Of a stretch of DNA of 64,000 bases, positions 1 through 10,442 are shown in pieces. Location of the stretch: contig JAQQWL010000013.1 in NCBI GenBank assembly GCA_038363925.1, positions 3,100,001 to 3,164,000 on the forward strand. Reading direction: 5' to 3'. Made by a program: the position numbers and the translations under genes. The notes beneath the pieces are model-generated. The model made no database searches, had not been told where the DNA came from, and was given only the letters and a program-made list of their open reading frames with translations. The DNA is from Apiospora phragmitis. Lineage: Eukaryota > Ascomycota > Sordariomycetes > Amphisphaeriales > Apiosporaceae. The number at the start of each line of letters is the position of its first letter. Within the stretch, counting starts at the first letter, position 1.

Positions 1-1
1 G

Positions 2-1595
2 CGCTGGCTCGGTTTCAGCCCCGTCAAGATCACCTACTCCAGTGACAATTTCCAGAAGCTCTACGATCTTGCCGAGAAGTTGATCGAGATTGGCAACGCA
101 TACGTCTGCCACTGCAATGGTACGCGAACACGCAAGTAAATACTCGGGAACTGGTCGGCGCCCACTAACACGTGCCTGTGACTCCAGATGATGAGATCAA
201 AACCCAGCGTGGAGGCGAAAGCCACGGCGAGCGATTCCGATGCGCGCACGCCGAGCAAAGTGTGGAGACCAACCTCGAAGAGTTCCGGGGCATGCGCGAT
301 GGTAAATACAAGCCCAGGGAAGCCTTCTTGCGAATGAAGCAGGATATCACCGACGGAAACCCGCAGATGTGTATGTTCAATATGACCATGTCCAGCAGCA
401 TCAGAGTTTGCTAACATGAATGATCAGGGGATCTTGCTGCTTATCGAGTGCTCGACAAGCCTCACCACCGGACCGGCTCCCAGTGGAGGATATACCCGAC
501 CTACGACTTCACGCACTGTCTCTGTGATAGCTTTGAAGGCATCACGCATTCTCTGTGTACTACTGAATTCGTCATGAGCCGTGTCAGCTACGAGTGGCTG
601 AACAAGCAGCTGGTCGAATTCCAGCCGATGCAGCGCGAGTATGGCCGTCTCAACATCACCGGTACTGTGCTATCCAAGCGGAAGATCATGCAGCTAGTCG
701 ACGAAGGCTATGTACGCGCTTGGGACGATCCTCGACTGTACACTTTGATTGCCATCAAGAGAAGAGGTGTTCCCCCGGAGCCATCTTGGAGTTTGTAAAC
801 GAACTGGGTGTCACCACTGCGCCGTCTGTCATCCAGGTGGTACGGTTTGAGCAGACTATCCGACGCTACCTCGAACGGACAACGCCTCGTCTCATGATGG
901 TTCTGGACCCGATCCCGGTGGTTATCGAGGGCGCCGAGGAGGTGGAGATCGATGTGCCCTTCCACAGCAAGGACGCATTCATGGGCTCGCACAAGCTCAA
1001 GTTCACGCCCACTGTGTACATTGACCGGTCCGATTTCCGCGAAGTCGACAGCCCCGACTACCTCCGCCTGGCACCTGGAAAGGTCGTGGGTCTTTTCAAG
1101 GCTCCTTGTGCCATCAAGGCCGTGTCGTACAGCAAAGACGAGAGCACTGGCAAGGTTACCGAGATCCGCGCAGAGATCGTCAAGGATGAGCCGGAGGAGC
1201 CCAAGGATCCTGGCGCAAAGAAGGCCAAGAAGGGCGAGAAGCGCAGCTACATCCAGTGGGTGCCGTCGGGCTCGCGCGAAGTCGAGGTCCGCATCCACAA
1301 CTCGCTGTTCAAGTCGGAGAAGCCCGAGGACGTCGAGGGCGGCTTCCTCAAGGACATCAACCCCGAGAGCGAGGTGGTCTACAAGGGACTGATCGAGTCC
1401 GGGTTCGACGAAGTCAAGGCGCGGGCGCCGTGGCCTGAGGCAGCGGGCGAGAGCGGGCACGGCAAGGGCGGACCGGAAAGCGTGCGCTTCCAGGCGATGC
1501 GTATCGCCTACTTCGCCATGGACTCGGACAGCACGGACGACAAGATCGTGCTGAACCGGATCGTGTCGCTCAAGGAGGACGCCGCCAAGAAATAG
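2..1595 (+). CDS. GLN4: Glutaminyl-tRNA synthetase, cytosolic, 3' part (5' end outside window)
   Basis: Class I aminoacyl-tRNA synthetase that charges tRNA-Gln in the cytosol. Exons as read: 2-119, 188-370, 428-1595, with introns 120-187 and 371-427, both GT-AG. The spliced protein reads through [51 protein letters not shown] and THSLCTTEF, the hallmark catalytic-core stretch of eukaryotic GlnRS. VLSKRKI is the KMSKS-type loop. The remainder matches the anticodon-binding beta-barrels, and the protein ends in a lysine pair before TAG at 1593-1595. The HIGH motif and N-terminal domain lie upstream of the window. Anomaly: one base is missing at 776-778, where VPPGAILEF is expected; the reading frame moves to another frame and stays open to the stop. 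GlnRS should be essential, so sequence error is more likely than a null allele. Confidence 0.93.
120..187 (+). other. Intron in glutaminyl-tRNA synthetase gene
   Basis: GTACGC donor and CAG acceptor. Removing it joins CHCN to DDEIKT in frame, as GlnRS homology requires. Confidence 0.85.
371..427 (+). other. Intron in glutaminyl-tRNA synthetase gene
   Basis: GTATGT donor and TCAG acceptor with GCTAAC branch-like site. Splicing creates the TGG codon of the conserved QMWDLAAYR segment. Confidence 0.9.
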
Positions 1596-2358
1596 ATTAG
1601 ATGTCTCCTGGAGATGTTAGCATTCACGAATGGACGAGATATGGAGAAATGAGCGGGTTTCGCAGCAGAGATTTCAAAGCAAAAGACTCCGGGTTAGGTG
1701 TCGGGTTATCCCAAAACAAGGCGTTAATAGTCATTGATTGGTGTGATATTGGAAAAACTAGAATACCTTCTTGCATTAATCGCAGAACATGTACTTGGCA
1801 AGGAGTGCTTTCGGGCTCCATCTGGGTGGAGGTGGCCTCGGGAACCACTAAAGAGCCGAGCCGGATGCTATTTTTGGGGTCAACAGGGATCTATCTCGAT
1901 CTGGTTAACATTCCCAGCTCATAGCAACTCAGCCTTACTGTGCCTGTACTTGGATAACCCAGCGTCAGCACACCTGACGTTGGCGAGTGGATTCCCTTGT
2001 CAGCAACCCACAGGTCCATGCTTACTTACTGTATACTGACAACTAGCAACTAAGCTCTAACAAATCCAGTCCGTGTTTTTATTTTGCGCTCCTTGCTGAT
2101 CCCTTCCCCAAAATTACGGCGTAAAATGAAGCGGATCATACTAGCTGATCTTAGCCCCCTATACGAGCAAGCCAATTGGACATTCGAGGTGTCTTACACA
2201 TTAGACAACCCGGACATTGTTGCCGTAGCGTCGGCATTCTCAGCCCCCCTCATTCAGGACTTTGCTGACGACAAATGTGGACACGTTCCCAGACGGACCG
2301 GCCGATTAACCGTAATTCGGCCCATCCAACTAAGGACTTGGCTCAGCTTCGATGATGC
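1596..2358. other. Intergenic, no gene seen
   Basis: Terminator region of the GlnRS gene and distal promoter of the feruloyl esterase gene. Short open frames here show no recognisable family. Confidence 0.6.
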
Positions 2359-2368
2359 TATATATAAG
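2359..2368 (+). promoter_or_regulatory. TATA box of feruloyl esterase gene
   Basis: TATATATAAG lies about 135 bp before the ATG at 2503, followed about 30 bp later by a pyrimidine-containing candidate start region. This strong TATA element fits an inducible secreted-enzyme gene; the role is inferred from position. Confidence 0.6.
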
Positions 2369-2502
2369 GCGCCTGGGATCCCTTCCATTCAGTAGCTGAA
2401 ACTACCCCGTAAGATTAAAGGCACTTTCACACAAGGTACTCGGGAAGGTTGTTTTCGAATCTCTCTGTCACTCAATCGTCTCCCAGTCCTACCGCAGCCG
2501 CC

Positions 2503-3467
2503 ATGCACATCACCACGGCCCTCACCCTCCTCTCCACCGCAGCGACGGCCTGCGCCGCCAACTGCAGCCCCAACAGCAAGTCGCCTTTCCCCCTCGGCGA
2601 GCTCAGCAAAGACCAGCACACATCCAAGGGCCGCCGGTACCGCGTGCACCTGCCCAAGGCCTACGACCCGACCAAGCCGGCGCCCCTGATCCTGTCGTAC
2701 CACGGCGCCCACGGCACCATCGAGAAGCAGGCCGCGCTCGACGGGCTCACCGACAGCGGGCGCAACCGCGACCACGTCGTCGTGTACCTGCAGGCCCTCG
2801 TGCCCGAGGGGTCCGACAAGACCGAGTGGGAGGTCGCGCCGGGGGCCGAGAACACCGACGACGTCGGCTTCACGGCTGACGTCGTGGCGGCGATCGAGGA
2901 TAAGCTCTGTATTGATAGCCGGCGCGTCTACGCGACGGGCAAGTCGCAGGGCGGCGGGTTCGTCGGGCAGGTGCTGGCGTGCGACGCGAAGCTGAGCAAA
3001 ACGTTCGCCGCCTTTGCGCCCGTCTCGGGGCGTACTACATCAAGGATACGCCTAAATCCAAGTGCGAACCGGAGACGCAGGTCGCGATCCCCTGCGCCGG
3101 CACGAAGCGGAAAGACACGCCCATCATGGCGTTCCACGGCGGCGCCGACGAGACGATCCCGTACCGCGGCACCTGGCGCAAGAAGACCAACAGCTGCCTG
3201 CCCGACATCCGGCACTGGGCGCGGCAGTGGGTCGTACGCGACGGGCTGCAGGGCACGGAGACGAACACGACGATCGCCGGGTCCAAGCACGGCGTGCGCA
3301 GCGCGTGGAGGGACGAGCGCGTCGTGCTTGTTTATGATGGCGACGAGGTGGCGCATGACTGGCCTAGCACAGGGGAGAACTCGGATAACAATGGGCATGC
3401 GCATGCGGCGTTCAATGCGTCGGATGATATTATGAAGTGGTTCCCTAAGTGGAAGTTGGACAACTAA
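2503..3467 (+). CDS. Secreted feruloyl esterase (CE1, FaeC/type D-like)
   Basis: Predicted to release ferulic acid from plant cell-wall arabinoxylan. I chose ATG 2503 (context CCGCCATGC) rather than an upstream in-frame Met because it starts a clean signal peptide, MHITTALTLLSTAATACA. The mature protein is an alpha/beta hydrolase of about 300 residues: LILSYHGA forms the oxyanion region, TGKSQGGGF holds the nucleophile Ser (GxSxG), HGGADETIPY the acid Asp and DEVAHDWPST the catalytic His. The sequence pattern resembles fungal FaeC-type enzymes. Anomaly: after AAFAPVSG one G is missing at 3027-3030, where GAYY is expected; the C-terminal half continues in another frame to TAA at 3465-3467. All three catalytic residues survive if the frame is joined, so this is probably a consensus error. 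No intron is seen. Confidence 0.88.
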
Positions 3468-5552
3468 AGAAAGAAGATAGGAAAGGGGAAGAAACAAATA
3501 GAGCGAAGAGACTCAGTTGCCGCGGTCCGTTTTCGAACTCGAACCTCTCTCGTTGCAGAGCGGTGGCGATGATCCCGCATTGTAGAACCACTGCTATCCC
3601 CATTATTCCCCTTCTCACCCCCTCTTCCCATTCTCAAATTCACTGTACATATAAATAGACACACACATGCATAACGTTATATACTCTCGCATGCATACGT
3701 ACATAGAGACTTACCTTCATGTTTTAATCAGTAGGATTTCTACTGCTCATAATGAAGTGACGTTGGCGTTTCCCCTTCCACTAATTAATACCTAGTGTCG
3801 CAGAGCTAAACCCATCCGAATCGAGCAGACGTCCCCAGAGCGGAGCAGCAAAAGCAAGGAGAAAGGGGACACAAGTATGCCTCGAGGATTGTGAACTCAT
3901 TACTTCTATCGAGACACAAAAGGAAGGGAGGTGGGCTCCTTAATTAAAAATTTATTTTTATATCAAAACATACCCTCACCCGCAGAAAAGAGAGGCGGCA
4001 TATGAGCGAGCCTTGGATTTCCAACCCCACAGCGATTCTTGGTCACATGCAACATTACAGATACCGTGGCGTTCGTCAAGCAGCTGAGCCGACTTGTCAA
4101 TCACGGAACTCTTGTTATATTTATTAGCGATAGAGAAGCCCACTAGCACCTGGACTGTGTTGTGGGTGCTTGGTGGCGCCACTCGCTTGAGTTTAGGGGC
4201 AGAGTAGACGTTGAAATAAAGTTGCTTTGGTTTAATCCGTCGGCGCCGGAAGGGGTGACCGTCTCCTCGGGTCTCCGAAGTTACCTCCCGCCACGAACAC
4301 TCCAAGTTCCCCTTTTTTGCAACTTGATGTGGACAACGATCATTGACAATGAAAAAAGCGATGATTCTCTGGGTGTGTGTCAACAGATAAAAATGGTACA
4401 TGTCAAGGACTGAAGCAAGCTAATCCGAAGATGGCTTTACTCAAGAGATCCTTACCAGCGAGGTTGCACGTTGCCCAGAGAAGTGTATCAAGACTTGGTC
4501 ACATTTTCATGTAGCCTGCTAAGAGAGTTTCCCCAAACCATCTGCTTGTCATTCTAGTATACAAGAAAGCACAGAAAATAGTAACAGATATATTTCTCGA
4601 TGCAATCGAAAGTGGAATAACCTACTTGAACGCAGTCAGTTAATTATAATGACTTCATGACTAAATGAACATTTCGTCTTATTTCGCTACCCCGGAAAAC
4701 GAAGATGCAGATTCCGATCCGATCTGCGACTTTGTCTTTGCTTTAGCACTCCATCACGACCTGCATATCAGAGCGAGACATGCTGCATGTTTAACTCCTA
4801 TGTCTTGATTAGCCGAAAGATGCTAGCTGTGGAGAAACTCGTGGTCCGATTGGTACCCTGGACATGCAGGGGAAGCTCGTAAACCACTCCCGAGCTACCC
4901 AAATAAGTAAATATGCAGAACGCCCAACGCCCAACGCCCACCGCCCACCTAGCTGGCGGTTCCCGTACATTTGTGTCTGGAGAAAACACAGGAAGATCTG
5001 GCGAAGGCGTGATCGGCCATCGTGAGTGTGGCGCCCACTAGCGCCTCCGCGGCTGAGACAAAAGAAACGACCCCTGAGACCAAGCCGAGAGAATGATGAG
5101 TGCAGATAATACATCTACTCGTCATGTAAGCAGTACGGCAAAGCAGTGCTCGGAATGTGCAAGGAAACCACAAGAGTCTGGTTTTCGCCCATTCTATCGG
5201 TGAGAAAGGAAAAACGTGTGCGTGTCCTGGCAACGCGTCTGCATGAAAAAATAAGGGGGCCAGGACACCGCTTCAAAAGCGCTATAAGACCGGTCGTCCT
5301 CTACTATGCTAGCCGACCCGCTCGCTCCGTTATTTGCAATGCCCGCAAGACTAGGAAGACTTCCTTTGAAATTCTAGTCCACATTCGCTTTTCGATGCTC
5401 AGCTGGAATAGATGGACCTAATTATAGTCCAGAGTGATCGCTTCTGTTTTATTTATAGTTCCCGTTTCCTTGACATGTCGACCTGAGCAACAGCGTGCGA
5501 CCTTAAGATTCTTCTATTCGTGTTCATTTTTATTTACAAATCTTCCACTGTC
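3468..5552. other. Intergenic, about 2.1 kb, no gene seen
   Basis: Mostly AT-richer spacer with many stops. A 141-codon minus-strand open frame (3976-4401) has no recognisable domain or hydrophobic pattern. A 7-bp tandem repeat lies at 4921-4948. Confidence 0.5.
4921..4948. repeat. 7-bp tandem repeat, four units
   Basis: Two perfect CGCCCAA units followed by two CGCCCAC units, no spacer. Confidence 0.9.
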
Positions 5553-7462
5553 ATGACTATATCCATAGTCGAATCTTCTTCTCCTTCGGAGCGAGAACCG
5601 CTGCTCGCCAACAGGAAGCACGATGTTACCGTTACGACGAGGTCGCTCAGCGACGATAGCGGTACTAGCGAATACGGCGAGAGCGACACTGACAGCTGCC
5701 CAGCGCCGGCACTCTACCTAAACAACACCTCGCCGACACGGTTCCTGGTCATCTTCTCCCAGATCCTCGTGATCCAGTTCGTCGGCTGCTTCGACTCCAC
5801 CGTCATGGCCTCATCGCACCCGGCCATCACGTCCCAGTTCCACGCCGCGCCCGCGGCTTCGTGACTCTCGACCTCCTTCCTCCTGGCGTCGACCGTCTGC
5901 CAGCCGCTTCTGGGCCGCCTGTCCGACGCTATCGGTCGGAAGCCCCCTCTTCTTGGGCTGCTTGTCCATCTTTGCGGCCGCCACGGCTTGGTGCGCCGCC
6001 GCGCCGAGCATCGTGAGCTTGATCGCCGCCCGGGGACTGTATTACCCCTATTCGAGCATAATCTATGGCGTCGGGTGCACTCTGGGCGCAGCCATGGGCG
6101 GTTTCCTGGCCGAGCACCTGGGATGGCGGTGGATCTTTGCATTGCAGATCCCCGTCATGCTGGTCTGTCTCTGCATCTCCGCCGTGGCCATCACGCATGA
6201 CCTGGGCGTCCAAGACTCCCACACCAGCCTGCGCGACTCGCTCCGCGACTTCGACTTTGTCGGGTCAGGCCTGCTCTGCGTCATTCTGATCACTATGATT
6301 CTGGGATTGGTGAGTGTCTACCCACCGCTCGAAATGCCGTGGTCATTTCTTTTCTCGCTAACTTGGAGGGACGTGATTACAGAATCTTGGTGGCCAGATC
6401 CTTCCATGTAAGTGTAGTCCCCTGCTCCCACTCCTGAAGGAGCATTTTCGCTAACGCTCTACCGTAGGGTCGCACCCCATTGTCGCTTCCGCTCTCGTCG
6501 TGTGCGTGGCATGCATCCCGGTCTTCCTCTATGTGGAGTGGCGCTGCGCCAGCCACCCTCTGGTGCCCCTGGATTTCATATCCCGCTCGCCCAAGGCCAA
6601 TCTGCTGGCGTCTAACTTCATTTCCACCATGTTGACCAATTCGGTACTGTTCAACATGTAAGCCAAGCTCTCCACTGACAATTCACTCCTCAACTAGCCC
6701 ACTCCTGTACTCGTGTATTATATATCCTCTTCCTCCCGTCTCATGGCAACCAGTTGACTAACTAACCTTCCTTGTTCCCCTTCGTTCCCACGGGCCAATT
6801 TTCTCCAAGCGGTCCTGTTAGCCTCCCCAACGCGCTCCGGCCTGCGGCTCATGGCCCCTTTCGTCGTCACCTCGGCGGTCTCGGCCCTGACGGCCTACAC
6901 CATCGCCCGGACCCGCCGCCTCCGGTGGTCGGTGGTCGTGGGGGCCGGCTTCTTCCTGCTGGGCGCGCTAGCGCTGACCCGGCTCGGCCGGCACACGCCG
7001 CAACTGGTGGCCGTTCTGACTCTGGTGCCCACGTCGGTGGGCCAGGGGCTGCAGAACCCGGGGACCTTCATTGCCATTCTGGCAGCGGCTGCCACCGACC
7101 GAGGCGACATACGGGGTAATAACCAGCAAGCCTTGGCTACCAACGTTATGGTTTTGGTCCGCAGCGTGGGCCAGATGGTTGGGATCGCAGCTAGCAGCCT
7201 ACTGCTCCAGGGCAGTCTTCGGCATTATCTGGGGCAACTAGTGGAAGGCGAAGGTTCCGTCCGGGGCGAGGTGATCCAGAAGTTCTTGGCCTCGATCGCG
7301 TCCATCTCATCCCTGGAGCCGCCGTACCAGATGCAGTTTGTCGAAAGCTACGAGAAGGCGTTGGGGACCTTGTTCGCCGGCTTGGCTGTTCTGGCGCTTG
7401 TTTCGTTGCTGATCCTCTGTCCTGCGAAGATGCCTCAGATTGGTGGTTCGCACAAGAGTTGA
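5553..7462 (+). pseudogene. Decayed MFS transporter (Vba/DHA2-like, amino-acid or drug type)
   Basis: Remnant of a 14-TM major facilitator protein. It begins MTISIVESSSPSEREPLL, an acidic dileucine-type tail seen in vacuolar transporters, then TM1 (LVIFSQILVIQFVGCFDST). Visible lesions: TGA at 5862-5864 where Trp is expected (AASW/LSTSF); one extra C in the C5 run 5943-5947; loss of about 27 residues between SLIAAR and GLYYPYSSIIYG, removing the conserved glycine-rich motif of TM4; a splice acceptor apparently CACGG instead of CACAG near 6790-6802; and a further frame slip at about 6800. Two introns still look normal (from 6310 and from 6409), and exon text such as NLGGQILPW and FLYVEWRCASHPLVPLDF is well conserved. 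The C-terminal half, from about 6800 to TGA 7460-7462, is open. Several independent lesions make a genuine pseudogene likely. Confidence 0.8.
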
Positions 7463-8772
7463 GCAGGGTGCATTTTGGGCAACCTTTTTATAATAGAGAA
7501 GGCTGCCGTTAAACTGTCAATCTCCTATCGATCTAGAAAATTGAAAACTTTAAAAGAAAAATAACGGAATATCAATATAGAGGTATTGCACAAGTACCAT
7601 AAGGTCTTACCTAGTTCACACATGATATAATTTATCCTACACTTTTCAGGGGCTTGGCAGGGCGCGTGCTGTGAGTCTGTTAGCTGGAGGACCACTTTTC
7701 TGCCCGAGCCACACAGCAGCCAGCCAGAAGAAGGTGTTGCTATATCGGGCTCGAGACTTAGAGTAACCCCGGACGTGGGCTTCCCAATGCTGACCTTCTC
7801 GACTGGGTCGGCTGATGATGGAGTGAGATTGGGTATTTTCCATGACAACGGTCGAGGCGTTAATGACCTCACAGGATTAATGGGCCACACGTTGGCACAG
7901 ACGTTAGGTGGGAATCAACAGTGAGTCAGTCTTTAAATCAGCTGCCCGACTTTAGCATCACAGAGGGAATTGAGGATCAAGCAATGATCTCTAGAGCAAA
8001 TAATAGCAGGGGCTAGTAACCGTCTACGCCCTGCTTGCAGGCCTATAGCCTCTCTCGGATATAAAAATAGCAGATATAAGAAGCATGTCAGATAATCGCA
8101 TCCTGAAGGATTGTAGAGATGATGAATGATCATGATGATGGGTGAGCTGGTCTTACATGCAGGCTGCAAGCAATTCCATTAGCTCTAGCGATTCTTATTA
8201 TGACCACTCACGCATACACCTTCTCCACGTCACCTTGCGTAGGTAAGCATGCTCAGGCCCTTTTAATACCAGTAACTATTTATCCGCGGCGTCTTGGCGG
8301 CCGCAATGAAGGGAGATCCTTCACAAGTAAAGGATGGCTTACACACCTTATCGGTGCGGAATTTGCCGGTTCCAGAATTATTTATGGCATGAAGGCCAAC
8401 CAATTGAAACTCCCTTTGGGCTGTTTCGGTATCATATTGTCGCAATCTGGTAGCTGTGGGGAACGTTTAGAAAGACCCGTCAGACGTGACGGCGACAGGT
8501 ACGTAGGTTTATAGATGAAGCCATCATGACAAGTTCCTCATCTAGAAGAGTAAAGGGGTGGACGAAGGACAGAAAGATTCTAAGCACACCTCCGGAACAT
8601 AAAAGTGCGGTTTGCGTTCGTAACCAAAAATCATGCATTAATCGTCCATTGGCCAGCCTCAGCCCAGCTGATAAGATGTTTCCCTATAGTACAGTGGTAG
8701 AAAAGAAGAAGAGCGAGACAAGAGACTGCCGTAGAGTATGTATATAATTATCGTATAATAGTAGTAATATTT
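7463..8772. other. Intergenic, no gene seen
   Basis: Convergent 3' flanks of the MFS relic and the rhodopsin-domain gene. No family recognised in either strand. Confidence 0.5.
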
Positions 8773-10442
8773 TCATATCTGGTACCACTTGTCCTTCCGA
8801 CGCACGCTGTCGCTTCGCACCCGGCTCTGCAACGACCCCATCCGCGAGTGGCCCCGCGGCGGCCCTCCCGTCGCGGGCGCCCCTGGAACCCGGCGAACTC
8901 GTCGTCAAACCAGCGGTCGACGCGCGCCTCCTGCGCATCCACGACGGGCGGCGCCACGATCCGAGCCGTTTCCTCGTTGAGAACACTTTTGTCGCTGTTG
9001 TTGCCGCCTCCCTCCTTGCGATCTGCGGAGAACGGAAGGGGATTGAGCCGGATCTCCGAATCGCTCCGCTGATGATGCAGCTGCTTCTTATCACCACCGC
9101 CGCTGGTATTGGTAGTGCCAGTGCCACCGTCTTCGAGGTCGCGGTACTCGACGACCTGAACGCTGACCTCGTGCGTCACGAAGATGCTGCCCAGGTAGGG
9201 CGCGACGACGGGCCAGAAGATGGGGACCGAGGCGCAGATGGAGGCGGCGTTGATCTCGAGCACGCCGAGCAGGATGCTGATGGGGCCGTACCACGTCGGG
9301 TCGTGCGTCGGGTACCAGCCCGTCTTGTGCTCGAAGATGGTCTGGAGGCGCCAGATGGAGAGGAAGTTGACACTTTTTGTCATGATAGGTTAGCCAAAAA
9401 GCCAATGGGGGAATGTTGACAGACGCATTGTGAGAGAGGGAGGTAAACACTTACAGAGCGCCCATGAAAAGCAGAGCAAGGAGACCGAGACGCATCTTGT
9501 TCTTGTTGGTCGTAGTCGTCTTATTGCCGAGGTAGAGCTGGAACGGCAGCAACAGGATGACCAGATCAAAGACCATGTTCATGACGGTGTGGGCGTTGAA
9601 GGTGGTCGTGAACACGTCGGGGTTATTGGAGCCGTAGGCCCAGCAAGTGGTGCCCGGGTCTTTGCCCAGCGGGTTGAACTGGGGCCCGCGGGAGCAGGGC
9701 ACAAAGGCCATGAACGAGAACGTGAAGCCCCAGACCGAGACGGCGCAGATGACGGCGACGGTGGCGCGCCAGATCCAGGTGCCGCGCTGGAAGATGCGCA
9801 GGTACTGGAACAGCAGCGAGAGCTTGATGAAGGCGGAGCCCAGGTTGAAGAAGCCGTTCATGAGGTAGAACAGGATCAGGTACGTCCTGAGCTCGCCCAT
9901 GGTAAGGAGGATCATGTGTTGGCCGGCTCCGTAGTCGACGGCTGAGAGGGGGGTGTTAGTCCAGAGTGTAGTGTAAAGGGGGCGCCACGAGCAGTACTTA
10001 CAGACTATGAAGGAGATGGATCCTACCGAACCCGCAATCTGATCGTATATATCGTGAGAAAGAGTCGTCCAGGTGAGACTGTTTGATGATGACTTACAAG
10101 ATACAAAAAGACGAAGAGATCATCCCAGCCTGCTGAGCGCACCGTGCGTAGCCTGATATACAACCTCAGAGTAACGAATGTCCACGACAATGCCTACAGC
10201 ATATAAGTCAGTCTTCTATACGACAAATAACCCTCGTTCTCTGCGACTCAGAACAAGGTCGGTGTCTGACGCGAACATTAATTGCATACCAGGAAAAGAA
10301 TGGTCACAATCTTCAGTGTCGCCGCGTCATTGGACCATGGCTTCGGCTCATCCAGGTTATTGTAGGCTCCTACACCGAACAGGTCGATGGGGCGGTAATT
10401 ATCCACATTCGGCGGAAGTTTGGGAAGAGGAGTGTCGGCCAT
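8773..10442 (-). CDS. Fungal rhodopsin-domain (PTH11-like) integral membrane protein
   Basis: Seven-span membrane protein of the fungal-specific rhodopsin-domain family (Pfam Rhodopsin_dom), possibly a receptor; the ligand is unknown. Five exons on the minus strand: 10442-10290, 10193-10098, 10038-10002, 9941-9455, 9372-8773, all with GT-AG introns. The protein starts MADTPLPKLPPNVDNYRP. TM1 reads ALSWTFVTLRLYIRLR followed by AGWDDLFVFLYL; later come GSAFIKLSLLFQYLRIF, VFDLVILLLPF and LGVLEINAASICASVP, all typical positions. The cytoplasmic tail is charged. In the ORF-continuous frame the end is unusual, but after one missing G/C base near 8873-8884 the tail becomes SLQSRVRSDSVRRKDKWYQI and stops at 8773-8775; KWYQ(I/M) endings are common in this family. 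Hence one probable indel. It is divergent from the DHA1 exporter, 3.1 kb away. Confidence 0.85.

Noticed and set aside
708..1460. 250-codon minus-strand open frame
   Set aside because: Shadow of the GlnRS coding strand.
3536..3550. Reverse complement GGTTCGAGTTCGAAA, like a tRNA B box
   Set aside because: The T-arm and acceptor stem do not pair and no A box lies at the right distance.
3976..4401. 141-codon minus-strand open frame
   Set aside because: No domain, no signal peptide, AT-rich codon use unlike genes in the window.
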